This document shows, piece by piece, positions 34,951 through 43,462 of a stretch of DNA of 64,000 nucleotides. The stretch comes from JAAZKI01 sp012799905 (GTDB taxonomy: Bacteria > Verrucomicrobiota > Lentisphaeria > Oligosphaerales > Oligosphaeraceae). The position numbers and the translations under genes are program-made. Each line of letters opens with the position of its first letter. Position 1 is the first letter of the stretch. The notes under the pieces were generated by a model. It was not told where the DNA came from, ran no database searches, and saw only the letters and a list, made by a program, of their open reading frames with translations. The stretch spans positions 62,001 through 126,000 of the forward strand of contig JBMNFR010000015.1 in the NCBI GenBank assembly GCA_050949415.1, written 5' to 3'.

Positions 34951-35664
34951 TCACTGCGGCCAAGCAGTCCAATAGCCATTTTTCTGCGCGTCCCCGGAAC
35001 CAGCGCTGATGAACGCTTCGCCGGTCACCCCCTCGACATGGCCATCGACAAACACAAAATTATGAGTCTTTTTGGCGCCATGACGCTCCAAGTCCATACA
35101 AGCAGCGATATCATCCCTAAAGGTGCTAAAAGTCGCGTGTGCTTCGTACCCCAGGGGCGACTTATTCCTTGAAGATGGAAGTTCATGAACATCTTCTTCT
35201 GGATGCAGTCTCGGGCCAAACGACGCGGTTCCAGAGGGTCTTTCGCAAATGTAGCGCTTGATGGCAAGAGCTGTCGTTGCCTTGTGGACGCCCCGATTAG
35301 CCAGATAACTGATTGCAAAGGCCGAATCAACACCAGTTATCGTAGTGCGGTGTTTGGGTTCATCATTGTCATCGGCAGCGCAGAAAAACACATTCGGATC
35401 CTTGATGTACTCATACAACAACGCCGCCCAGGAGGCGTCGGCAATCGCGCCATTCGCGGAGTCATCTGTGTCGGGACAGAGCAAATTCTTGTTGTCATTG
35501 CCAAAGAGGGCATCGGCAGCACCGATCTGCTTCAAGTTGTTGGCACACGATGCCTGTTCAGCGCTCTTGCGTGCTGAATCCAAAGCTGGCAGCAAGATCG
35601 CCGCCAAAATCGCAATGATGCCAATGACGACCAGCAATTCGACTAAAGTGAAATGTTTTTTCAT
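34951..35664 (-). CDS. Prepilin-like protein with N-terminal methylation motif
   Basis: The 237-residue protein starts MKKHFTLVELLVVIGIIAIL, then ALDSARKSAEQASCANNLKQ, close in form to the protein at 10001. Its end has HNFVFVDGHVEG, the H-x-DGH-type motif common in the large Planctomycetes/Lentisphaerae prepilin-like family. The residue before Phe is His, not Gly. Role unknown; probably an exported, membrane-anchored or pseudopilus-like protein. It is the last gene before a strong terminator and lies 58 bp after a frameshifted pseudopilin gene. Confidence 0.85.
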   Translation of the reverse strand: MKKHFTLVELLVVIGIIAILAAILLPALDSARKSAEQASCANNLKQIGAADALFGNDNKNLLCPDTDDSANGAIADASWAALLYEYIKDPNVFFCAADDNDEPKHRTTITGVDSAFAISYLANRGVHKATTALAIKRYICERPSGTASFGPRLHPEEDVHELPSSRNKSPLGYEAHATFSTFRDDIAACMDLERHGAKKTHNFVFVDGHVEGVTGEAFISAGSGDAQKNGYWTAWPQ

Positions 35665-35722
35665 GATTTATCCTTGGGTTATATGATGGCGCTTCTCCAC
35701 AACAAAAAACTAAACTGGGCAA

Positions 35723-36338
35723 TCAACGATCAATGTTATGACAATTTGTGGCCGGATCCCATATTGTATTAAAGGAATAGACATTGTCACGATTTCGTTT
35801 AAGCTCTGGAGCAGTGTTGTTTGCATTTACTCTACCATCCGGCCCCATGCTCCAGACAACAATCGAATAGCGCAGGGGACGTTGCGGCAACGCCGTTCGG
35901 TATCGTCGTAATTTCACCGTTATAGTCGGTGTCGAGATAGACGGCATAATTATTATCCCAAGGGTCAATATATACTCCACGCTGATTTCCAACAATATCC
36001 AGAAATTTTATATTTCGTGAATTTTTATTGGCATTAGCCGTAGTCAAGGCGGTGCTGGCGGCGTCATCAGCCGTGTTCTCTGCCTGAAGAATCAAGATCA
36101 ATTGCGTGTATTCAGCAGGAGTCAAAACTTCTCCTGCGCCATCCGGTATCGGCAGCACCCCGTAGGTGCTTTCGAATTGCTTGATAGCATTGACCAAGGT
36201 CGAGATTTCTGCCCTGGCCTTAGCCTGATCCGCCTTCTTGCCAGCGCCAACCAGCGTCGGCAGCAATATGCCCGCCAAAATGATGATGATGCCGATGACA
36301 ATCATCAATTCCACTAAAGTGAATGTTCGTTTTTCCAT
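35723..36338 (-). pseudogene. GspG-like pseudopilin with one frameshift
   Basis: From ATG 36338 the frame reads MEKRTFTLVELMIVIGIIII, AEISTLVNAIKQFESTYGVL, GVYIDPWDNNYAVYLDTDYN and then goes off after NGVAAT. In another frame the expected C-terminus follows at once: LRYSIVVWSMGPDGRVNANN...NRDNVYSFNTIW, ending at 35723. Removing one C from the CCCC run near 35880 joins both parts into about 205 residues of a typical major pseudopilin. Either a recent mutation or a sequencing fault. The residue before Phe is Thr rather than Gly. Confidence 0.75.
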
Positions 36339-36530
36339 AGTCTGAAATCCCTTCCTGATTATGACGACACGATAAATTGAAAATTGCTTTCGATATTTAT
36401 AACGCCCCACCGGCTTCATGGCCACTCAAAGGCAAAAAACAATGGTTATCTCCGACAAATCCTGAGCAAACTCAGCGCTCCTCAATCGCTCCTGTCTACT
36501 TGTCTAACGTTCTGTTATCCACTATCCTCT

Positions 36531-36971
36531 TCACCGCTTTTTCCAATTGCAAATATCGTCAACGGTCCCGTCTGTGCCATCCGGTCCCAATGACCATAAA
36601 TCATATTTCTGTGGATTGTGTGTCCCGGGGCAGGCGTACCAAAACGCATTGCCAAAAGCATCCATGATAAAATCGCCATCCGCAATCCCTTCCATGTAGG
36701 GGCGGTTATTCTTGCTGTTACCAGACAAAAAGGTACTCCAAGCGTTCGCACTGCTGATTTGCACCGCTGCGGCAGCAACCACCGGATAGTAGCCTCGGTC
36801 AACCCGGAATGCCTCCAGGGCGGTTGCGAATTCCTCCATAGTAGCCAGCGTCTTGGCCTCGTCAGCCCGGCGTGAGGCATAATTCATCCCCCCGAGCAGA
36901 ATTCCGGCCAAGACCGCAATAATGACGATGACAGTGAGCAGCTCAAGAAGAGTAAAAGGATGCTTTCGCAT
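36531..36971 (-). CDS. gspG: GspG-like major pseudopilin
   Basis: The 146-residue protein has the leader MRKHPFTLLELLTVIVIIAV, the helix ADEAKTLATMEEFATALEAF, RVDRGYYPVV, then MDAFGNAFWYACPGTHNPQK and YDLWSLGPDGTDGTVDDICN. That order (one helix, small beta sheet, final SxGPDGxxGTxDDI) is that of GspG, the main pseudopilus subunit of type II secretion. The residue before Phe is Pro, so normal processing is doubtful. A 310 bp hairpin array separates it from the minor pseudopilin operon upstream. Confidence 0.85.
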   Translation of the reverse strand: MRKHPFTLLELLTVIVIIAVLAGILLGGMNYASRRADEAKTLATMEEFATALEAFRVDRGYYPVVAAAAVQISSANAWSTFLSGNSKNNRPYMEGIADGDFIMDAFGNAFWYACPGTHNPQKYDLWSLGPDGTDGTVDDICNWKKR

Positions 36972-37032
36972 AATCTAATCCTGTTTTTCGGTAATGTGTG
37001 AGCTTTCCTGCTAAACGCTTGTAAACCTTCAA

Positions 37033-37347
37033 GCAACGTATGTAGTTCAAGCCTTAGCTTGCTGTATGTACCTCGCATGCAGGAGTATGTAGTTCAAGCT
37101 TTAGCTTGCCGTATGTAGTTCAAGCTTTAGCTTGCCGTATGTAGTTCAAGCTTTAGCTTGCCGTATGTAGTTCAAGCTTCAGCTTGCCGTATGTAGTTCA
37201 AGCTTTAGCTTGCCGTATGTAGTTCAAGCTTTAGCTTGCCGTACGTAGTTCAAGCTTCAGCTTGCCGTACGTAGTTCAAGCTTTAGCTTGCCGTATGTAG
37301 TTCAAGCTTTAGCTTGCCGTATGTAGTTCAAGCTTTAGCTTGCGTAT
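37033..37347. repeat. Hairpin array, 26 bp unit
   Basis: Ten copies at exact 26 bp spacing start at 37089, 37115, 37141 and so on to 37323, each GTAGTTCAAGCTTTAGCTTG plus CCGTAT; an eleventh, slightly changed copy lies at 37040. CAAGCTTTAGCTTG is a 5 bp stem with a TTTA loop (sometimes TTCA). It is the same module as in the 10738-12590 array. Confidence 0.92.
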
Positions 37348-37444
37348 GTGGGGTTAGACCTCCATACACACAGTGCTTCGCGCTTTCTGTCACCCCTCCG
37401 AGACTGCCTCACTGACACCCCCTTCGGAGCCCTGCTTCTTTTCG

Positions 37445-37972
37445 TCATTTCCTCTGCGCCTGCGCCATGAGCTTCAACACCTGCTCTGCTTCCTTGGTGG
37501 TGTACCATTCCCGCGGGTAAGGCTTGGCACCCACTTTCTGCATCTGCGCTTCCAACTCAATATAGCTGTCCAACTGGCGTGTCATATCTCCGACGCTGCC
37601 GCTGTCATACGCTTCACAGATTTTCTTATTGATTTCCGCCATGGCCATGTACATCTTGGCGCCGGCATTGAGGCGCTGGGCCAACTCCGGCTTACGGGAA
37701 TTCAACGCCTTGTTAGCACGATCATTTAACTTCAATGCCTCCTGCCGATTTAACTCCTCCATCAGTTTGTTGGAATCATTGATGAACTTGTAGTACGCCT
37801 TGAAGAATTGCTTCTGATCTGTCTTGCCTTGCCGAACCAGCTGAGAAATTTTCTGATAGACGCTCAGCTGCTCACGTTGCTGCCGCGTCAACTTCAACCT
37901 AGTCTCGGTCTGAGCCACCGCGACAACTGCAATACTCAATAAGATCAATATCGCTGATAAAATTCTGCGCAT
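37445..37972 (-). CDS. Unknown secreted helical protein
   Basis: The 175-residue protein has a signal peptide (MRRILSAILILLSIAVVAVA) and a mature part that is mostly charged helices (LTRQQREQLSVYQKISQLVR, FINDSNKLMEELNRQEALKL). ATG 37972 is preceded by GGAGG at 7 nt and starts 2 nt past the GspK-like stop, so it is the fifth gene of the pseudopilin operon. It may be a periplasmic factor of the secretion system; no family is recognised. Confidence 0.7.
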   Translation of the reverse strand: MRRILSAILILLSIAVVAVAQTETRLKLTRQQREQLSVYQKISQLVRQGKTDQKQFFKAYYKFINDSNKLMEELNRQEALKLNDRANKALNSRKPELAQRLNAGAKMYMAMAEINKKICEAYDSGSVGDMTRQLDSYIELEAQMQKVGAKPYPREWYTTKEAEQVLKLMAQAQRK

Positions 37973-37974
37973 AA

Positions 37975-40728
37975 TCAATCCTCCAGCAGCTGCATTTGCA
38001 CGATCTTATACTCATTGCGCCAAGCATCACGGACAACGTGTACTAACATACGCTGCGTAGCCAGGATGGAGTAATAACCTCCGGCGTACTCAAGAGGGTT
38101 AATGACGGTTTTCTTAACGTCGTTCCAATTTAAAGGCGTAATTCCTGCACCGTCCAAACTCTTCAACGCCTGTCCCACCGCCAAAATGGAATACTTATCC
38201 ATCCGTGTCGTAAGCAAATTCGCTGTCCGGCCAATCAACGCCTCACGTGCGCGGTCGTTGGCTCCGGCGCCATAATAGGCAGCCAGGACAGTTGCAAAGT
38301 CGCCTCGTGAATATGAACATGGTGATGGCGGCGGCGCACATGGTGCTGCGGTTACGGTCTCCGTTTCCGGGTTGCTAACCTTAACACCATCATAGCCTGT
38401 TGTAACATCAATATTTTTCAATAATTCAAAAACTGCTGCCGGGTTGGCGGAGTTTAGATTGAATTTTCCGTATGTCTTTTTAATCGGGCCTATCTTGACC
38501 TGATCCAGTATTGCCCTGTCATGATTGGCAATATTAAGAGTCCTGTATGGCTCTCCACGATGAATGGCGCCCAATTCCCATAACGACCTAAAAGGACGAT
38601 TGGGAATAAATGCCGTAGAGAAAGTGTTAGGCGATGCCCCCCCAAAAGTCACATCTTGCTCATAATCAATGGAGTCATCGGTAATACCGTTGGGTTTAAA
38701 GTTTTGGTTATCAGCACCAAAAGTTCCACTGAAGTTAGGCGCGCCGCCTGCATCCAATGCTCTCTCCCAACACGATGAGACATGATTGACGCGAGGGTCC
38801 CTGACTTCATAAACAAAGGGCGACGCCATTTCCATTCCAACGGCGTCGGCAGGCACTAAGACAGAACCATCATAGTTATACGACAAGCCAGATATAAATC
38901 CAACATCAAATAAGGCATTTTCTGCGGGCGTTGCTGACGCTGAACTATACATGACCACTTGAGTTATGTTGACTCCAAACCCGATCGCCGGGTTGGAAAT
39001 CCCGCCAGGTGGATACGGATTTGCCGTTGATGGATAAAGTTGGGCTTCGGGCAAAGTATTAACCAAATATAAAAATTCGCTCACATTGCCAAGATTTCCA
39101 GCCGGAATATCAACATAACCCTCTCCACTGTCGCCAAAGGGATATGGCGGAGACGTCGTCCCGCCATCAATCATAGTATATGAGCCGTAGACACGCACAA
39201 AACAGTGGCCAGCAGGCCAATCACCTTCAAAAATGTTAACTAATTCTATTGTTGGACGTATAGTTAATCTTGGCTCATAAGTATCTGGCGTTGTAGGTGG
39301 AAGCACTGTAGGCCGATAGCCGATTACATCAATTTTGACCTCATTGAAGTATGCCACCTTTTCATTCCCGCAATATGTAAAATCAGGATGGACAGCAGGT
39401 GTACCCGGCGCAGTTAAGGTAAAATCTGTCGTCGCATATGAATCGCCATCGCAAAAATCTATCATGTTGGCAGCGACTTGTTTGCCTTGATTAGGAGTTG
39501 CTGTCTCTAATGCGTTAAGATACGGAATGCCGAAGCCGGTCTCTGTGATTTGTGGCACAGACTCTAACGTGCCGGCCTCGCGATCCAGGTAAAAATCAGG
39601 CCTTGCAGCATCTCCAACCAATTCCTCCACCAGTTCCTTGGCGCCAGCCAAAGTCCCCCCGTGGAACCAACCGACCAGGTTAGGGCCAATGAAATATTTT
39701 CCTGCTACAGCTGGATCGTAAAAACCACCCGCGCTGCTGCGCCACTCAATTCCGGTCAAATCGAAGCGCTGGCGTTCTGTGCTGCCATCCCAATACGCCT
39801 CAATGTCCTCGCCACTGAAAAAAGTGAAGCCGAATACGTCAGATGGCAATAAAGGTTGCCACACGCTATTCCAGAGGTGCGAATAGGAGAACCAATGCGC
39901 CATCGTTCGCTGAGCTGGATCAGAAATATGCCAAAATCCCCTTTGCAACCCCGAAAAATATCTTGCATCGGCGTGCAGCTCCTGCATTTGCAAGCCTAAA
40001 CGGACGGTATCCAATTCATAGCACGAACCATTCCATGGCATATCAGACGACGTCCCATCTCCGAGAATATCAAAGAAAAACCGAGAAGCAGCCCATGATT
40101 CCCGATATGGCGCCAATCCTTCGGAGACAGAATCCATAAATGGTATTCTTGGGTTAAGTGACAGCATCTGGTTAATGTCAAGCTTGCCGGCTTCTTCAAG
40201 CACAAGAAAAGCAATGCGGCCAATGGTTTCCCCATCAACGACTTTATTTTGGAAGCCGCGCTGCGTCGGAAGACCAGCTGTTATATGCTGAGTTATCGGC
40301 AGGGATATATTCAGGCTTCCCAAGTTAGTAAGTGCATCATAAGCATCCGGGATGGGTGATGGGGGCACAACCCCACCGTCTTGTTTGCTCACTAAATAAT
40401 GTTGCCGCCAAGATGGCGTGGAAGCACTCCCTGCATAAGAAAACGCAAAAGCCATGCTATTATCCGGCAGGCTTGGAGCCAGATTTTCAATGGGCGGATA
40501 GTTTATGCTTGTCATGTTATGCTTCATCGCCGCCACCACCCTTTCCAGAGCAGACTCCGCCAGCAGCCGCGCCTTGATTTGATCGGCATTGACTTTTGCC
40601 ACTTGGCGGTTAGTGCGGGCAGTAAACGCAAAGCTCATCGCCAGGATGAGTACCAAAGAAAGAATTCCCAGCGTCAGGAGCAGGGCTGAACCGCGCTGAT
40701 CATTGATTTTTTTTATAGTTCTATTCAT
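37975..40728 (-). CDS. gspK: GspK-like minor pseudopilin, very large
   Basis: The 917-residue protein starts MNRTIKKINDQRGSALLLTL, with Gly before Ser and no Glu at +5, which is the GspK/PilX pattern. The helix ends TARTNRQVAKVNADQIKARL followed by LAESALERVVAAM. Deep in the chain stand EEAGKLDINQMLSLN (GspK domain) and KFNLNSANPAAVFELLKNID (helix-hairpin-helix-like). Known GspK proteins have about 330 residues, so some 580 extra residues, rich in Pro, Thr and Asn, are inserted. The start 40728 has AAGGAA 7 nt upstream. It is the tip subunit in type II systems. It is the fourth gene of the operon. Confidence 0.85.
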   Translation of the reverse strand: MNRTIKKINDQRGSALLLTLGILSLVLILAMSFAFTARTNRQVAKVNADQIKARLLAESALERVVAAMKHNMTSINYPPIENLAPSLPDNSMAFAFSYAGSASTPSWRQHYLVSKQDGGVVPPSPIPDAYDALTNLGSLNISLPITQHITAGLPTQRGFQNKVVDGETIGRIAFLVLEEAGKLDINQMLSLNPRIPFMDSVSEGLAPYRESWAASRFFFDILGDGTSSDMPWNGSCYELDTVRLGLQMQELHADARYFSGLQRGFWHISDPAQRTMAHWFSYSHLWNSVWQPLLPSDVFGFTFFSGEDIEAYWDGSTERQRFDLTGIEWRSSAGGFYDPAVAGKYFIGPNLVGWFHGGTLAGAKELVEELVGDAARPDFYLDREAGTLESVPQITETGFGIPYLNALETATPNQGKQVAANMIDFCDGDSYATTDFTLTAPGTPAVHPDFTYCGNEKVAYFNEVKIDVIGYRPTVLPPTTPDTYEPRLTIRPTIELVNIFEGDWPAGHCFVRVYGSYTMIDGGTTSPPYPFGDSGEGYVDIPAGNLGNVSEFLYLVNTLPEAQLYPSTANPYPPGGISNPAIGFGVNITQVVMYSSASATPAENALFDVGFISGLSYNYDGSVLVPADAVGMEMASPFVYEVRDPRVNHVSSCWERALDAGGAPNFSGTFGADNQNFKPNGITDDSIDYEQDVTFGGASPNTFSTAFIPNRPFRSLWELGAIHRGEPYRTLNIANHDRAILDQVKIGPIKKTYGKFNLNSANPAAVFELLKNIDVTTGYDGVKVSNPETETVTAAPCAPPPSPCSYSRGDFATVLAAYYGAGANDRAREALIGRTANLLTTRMDKYSILAVGQALKSLDGAGITPLNWNDVKKTVINPLEYAGGYYSILATQRMLVHVVRDAWRNEYKIVQMQLLED

Positions 40729-40776
40729 GGGCATTTCCTTTTCACGCCATACCCGGAACAATCTGTCGCAAGTGCC

Positions 40777-41505
40777 CTACTGCATAAAAATGATCTTGGT
40801 AAAGACCCGCGTCGTCTCTTCCTTGCGTATTGTCTGAGCAGCGCTTCCCAAATTGTCTGCCTCGGGATCGTACAATTTCAAGGTAACTTTGACGGCTTTG
40901 GGGCGTGCAGTGGCGTAGCCTGTTGCTGGCACCGCTGGCATCACTTGGATGGTTACATCCTCAACCCCATTGGCAATAATATCAAATTTATCAAGCTTAT
41001 TATAGAACGGGCTTCCAGCCGCGTTTATCAAATTATCAAAATAATCAACCGCTGTATCCATGCCAAAGCAGTACCATTGCGGTACGGATATGCTATCAAA
41101 AGTCCTGTCGTCAACAGCGCATCTATACAAGAGATTATTATCTTTTTTGAATAAATACAAGACAGGATAGGTATCAACAATTGTCTCGGGTGCAGTTGGT
41201 GCAGTAGAACTGAAATTGCTCATCAAGCCCAAGTACACATCTGCACCATCTTTTCTTACATAGAAAGGAATTTCGCGACCGGGTTCAGTAGAGAACTGGC
41301 CATTTTTCAAATCTGTTTCCATGACATCAAAGGCAATTTGGGCTTTTTCAAACAGGGAGCCGGTTCTGGTGCTGGCTGCCCAGATGCGCTGGGCGCCAAT
41401 CACAAATTGGAAGAGGAAGCCCATCATGATAACCAGGATCGCCACGGCGACCATGATTTCCACAAGGGTGTAGTGTTTTCGAATATGTCTGACCGGCCTG
41501 TTCAT
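40777..41505 (-). CDS. gspJ: GspJ-like minor pseudopilin
   Basis: The 242-residue protein has the leader IRKHYTLVEIMVAVAILVIM, then FQFVIGAQRIWAASTRTGSL and AQIAFDVMETDLKNGQF, matching PulJ/GspJ-like proteins. The C-terminal half has VEDVTIQVMPAVP and AVKVTLKLYDPE beta strands. The residue before Tyr is His. AAGGATG lies about 10 nt before the ATG. Together with the H-, I- and K-like genes it should form the pseudopilus tip. Confidence 0.85.
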   Translation of the reverse strand: MNRPVRHIRKHYTLVEIMVAVAILVIMMGFLFQFVIGAQRIWAASTRTGSLFEKAQIAFDVMETDLKNGQFSTEPGREIPFYVRKDGADVYLGLMSNFSSTAPTAPETIVDTYPVLYLFKKDNNLLYRCAVDDRTFDSISVPQWYCFGMDTAVDYFDNLINAAGSPFYNKLDKFDIIANGVEDVTIQVMPAVPATGYATARPKAVKVTLKLYDPEADNLGSAAQTIRKEETTRVFTKIIFMQ

Positions 41506-41529
41506 AGGGCACGCATCCTTGTCAGCTTA

Positions 41530-42141
41530 TCAGGGTTTGAAGACCTCAAGACTGTAATAGGCCACCTGCCTGCTCGTTGCCGGCAACTCCGCCGGCCAGG
41601 CGACCTTGACATTGAGCTTTACGCCCATATTGAGCGGAACGGCACTGCCATTCACCGAAATTTGTTCTTTCCAGATAGTCAGTATGCCGCGAAAATCAAT
41701 CTTGGCCGTATCAAATCCAGTATCTCCCAATTTGTCATCCGCAGCATTACGATGACTCATGATCTGGTAGATTTGCTTATTTGAGCTGTTCTGGTAGACC
41801 GTGCCTTTTAATTCATTAGTCCACGCAGAATCGGTTGTCCAATTCGACGAGTTATTCAGATGGGCAAGAACGTAATCACTGTCAGCTGGAGGGCTGCCTC
41901 CCACCTCGCCAGAAGCATCCGAAATAATAGCACCCCAATGCGCGCCATTGTTAGCCGTTATGCGATATTTCATAAAATGCAACATTTGGTCGGCGGCATG
42001 TGCGGCGTATGTCTCCATGGCTGCGTCGCGGGTGGCGTTTGCGCCGACCGGGAAAAGAACCATAATGCTGCATACGCCGATGGCGCAAACGCCAAGGGCG
42101 AGCATGATTTCTACCATATTGAAGAAATGTTTCGTACGCAT
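41530..42141 (-). CDS. gspI: GspI/PilV-like minor pseudopilin
   Basis: The 203-residue protein starts MRTKHFFNMVEIMLALGVCA with MVLFPVGANATRDAAMETYA after it, the PilV/GspI form. The Gly before the cleavage site is missing (Phe). The C-terminus has GILTIWKEQISVNGSAVPLN and KVAWPAELPATSRQVAYYSL strands, typical of pseudopilin I. It lies 24 bp before the J-like gene and 64 bp after the H-like gene. Confidence 0.8.
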   Translation of the reverse strand: MRTKHFFNMVEIMLALGVCAIGVCSIMVLFPVGANATRDAAMETYAAHAADQMLHFMKYRITANNGAHWGAIISDASGEVGGSPPADSDYVLAHLNNSSNWTTDSAWTNELKGTVYQNSSNKQIYQIMSHRNAADDKLGDTGFDTAKIDFRGILTIWKEQISVNGSAVPLNMGVKLNVKVAWPAELPATSRQVAYYSLEVFKP

Positions 42142-42205
42142 GGCAAATCGCCTCTGTTCGAGGTTGTTTATGCGTCGGCAACGCTATGCCGACGCCTCTC
42201 CGCTG

Positions 42206-42892
42206 TTAAAACAGGAATCTGATCTGGCCGGTATAGGCATTGATCTCCATGACGCGGATGTTGCTCTGATTTATACGCTCATAATTCCCGGTAGGTGTGG
42301 CCACCACACCCTCCATGATAGTCACATAAATCTTTGAGGCGCAACGACCATTGGGTTTGAAGACAACAGCGCGGACGTTGTTATTGGAGACTGATGCCAC
42401 ATCAATAATCACCGCATGAGTGGCATTGCCGTCGATTGTCCAGCTCCCCACCGGAACGCGCGGGTCGGTGGTAGTTAATTCATCGTCACCACCATTGGCC
42501 TCAATGATCAAAGCGCCTGTTGGCAGGAATGTCCATTCAGTGCCTTCAATCCACTGAACAAATGTGTATTCGCCGACCGTTGCCGACGCCTCCACAATCG
42601 CTGCCCGGAAGCTCTGATAGCGGTAGATGTTGGTGTCGCTACTGTCCTGATTGAAGACAGCCCCCGGCATAATCACTGCGACGTGCTGTCTTCTTGAAAT
42701 TGCTTCTGCTCTTGCGAGGCTCAGTTGCGACGAGACCATGCGTGCGGCGCTGTCGACTGCATTTCCGGTTGCCAGTTTCTGGAACGCCGGCGCGGTGATG
42801 CCGAGGATGACGGCGATGATGACGATGACCACCATCAATTCCACCAGGGTGAATCCCCGGCGTTGTTTGCATTGTTTATCCGATTGTTTCAT
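42206..42892 (-). CDS. gspH: GspH/FimT-like pseudopilin
   Basis: The 228-residue protein is the first gene of the minor pseudopilin operon. It has the leader CKQRRGFTLVELMVVIVIIA with the normal Gly before Phe and Glu at +5, then SAARMVSSQLSLARAEAISR, the signature of GspH/FimT (helix followed by RAEAIxR). The C-terminal sheet has VRAVVFKPNGRCASKIYVTI, as in FimT proteins. It and the GspK-like protein are the only two of the eight here with the canonical Gly. Confidence 0.88.
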   Translation of the reverse strand: MKQSDKQCKQRRGFTLVELMVVIVIIAVILGITAPAFQKLATGNAVDSAARMVSSQLSLARAEAISRRQHVAVIMPGAVFNQDSSDTNIYRYQSFRAAIVEASATVGEYTFVQWIEGTEWTFLPTGALIIEANGGDDELTTTDPRVPVGSWTIDGNATHAVIIDVASVSNNNVRAVVFKPNGRCASKIYVTIMEGVVATPTGNYERINQSNIRVMEINAYTGQIRFLF

Positions 42893-43462
42893 CGGCGGGC
42901 CTTTTCACTATGCATTATAGATTTGCTTCTCGTGGGCGGTTCTGGGAGGTATCTTCGCCTGACGCGGTCAATGTAGGTTGCTTTACTATCCTGGACTAAT
43001 TATACTCGCATAATGCATAAAAAACAAACCGCAGGCGCGAAAAATCCCTGCGGGAAAACGGTCAACGAACAAAATCTTGCGGAAGAAAGGAAGGCTTGAT
43101 GCCGTGGTTTGCACTGGTAGAGACCTCGGGTAGTGCCCCTATGGCGTTGTCAGTTCCAGGGTGCTTATGTGTCACCCCTGGCGGGGTCTTTGCCGCTTCG
43201 CGGCTATGTGGACATAGTGGACGGGGTGGACATAGTGGACGGCGGCTGCCGCACGTAGTTCAAGCTTTAGCTTGCTGTACGTAGTTCAAGCTTCAGCTTG
43301 CAGTATGTTTCGTGCTTTTAACCTTTCTGCCGCTGCGCAGCTGGTTTCCTCTTACAACACCTCCTAAAAAAAATCTGCGTCATCTGCGTCATCTGCGGAT
43401 AAAACAACTCGCCCCTCGCCCCTCGCCCCTCGCCCCTAAAAAAAGCCCCTCGCCCCTTTGCT
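42893..43462. repeat. Gap with hairpins, the 88 bp repeat B and heptamers
   Basis: After ~190 bp without visible features come GTGGACATAGTGGACGG 9-mers (about 43207-43243), two hairpin modules GTTCAAGCTTTAGCTTG (about 43258 and 43280), member B of the 88 bp pair (43313-43404; inverse of 14592-14682) and CTCGCCCCTCGCCCC heptamers (about 43408-43458). These reach to within a few bases of the stop of the next minus-strand gene. Confidence 0.8.

Noticed and set aside
37089..37347. tRNA-like pieces because of GTTCAAG in each unit
   Set aside because: No acceptor, D or anticodon arm can be built around them; the motif is just the hairpin's left side.
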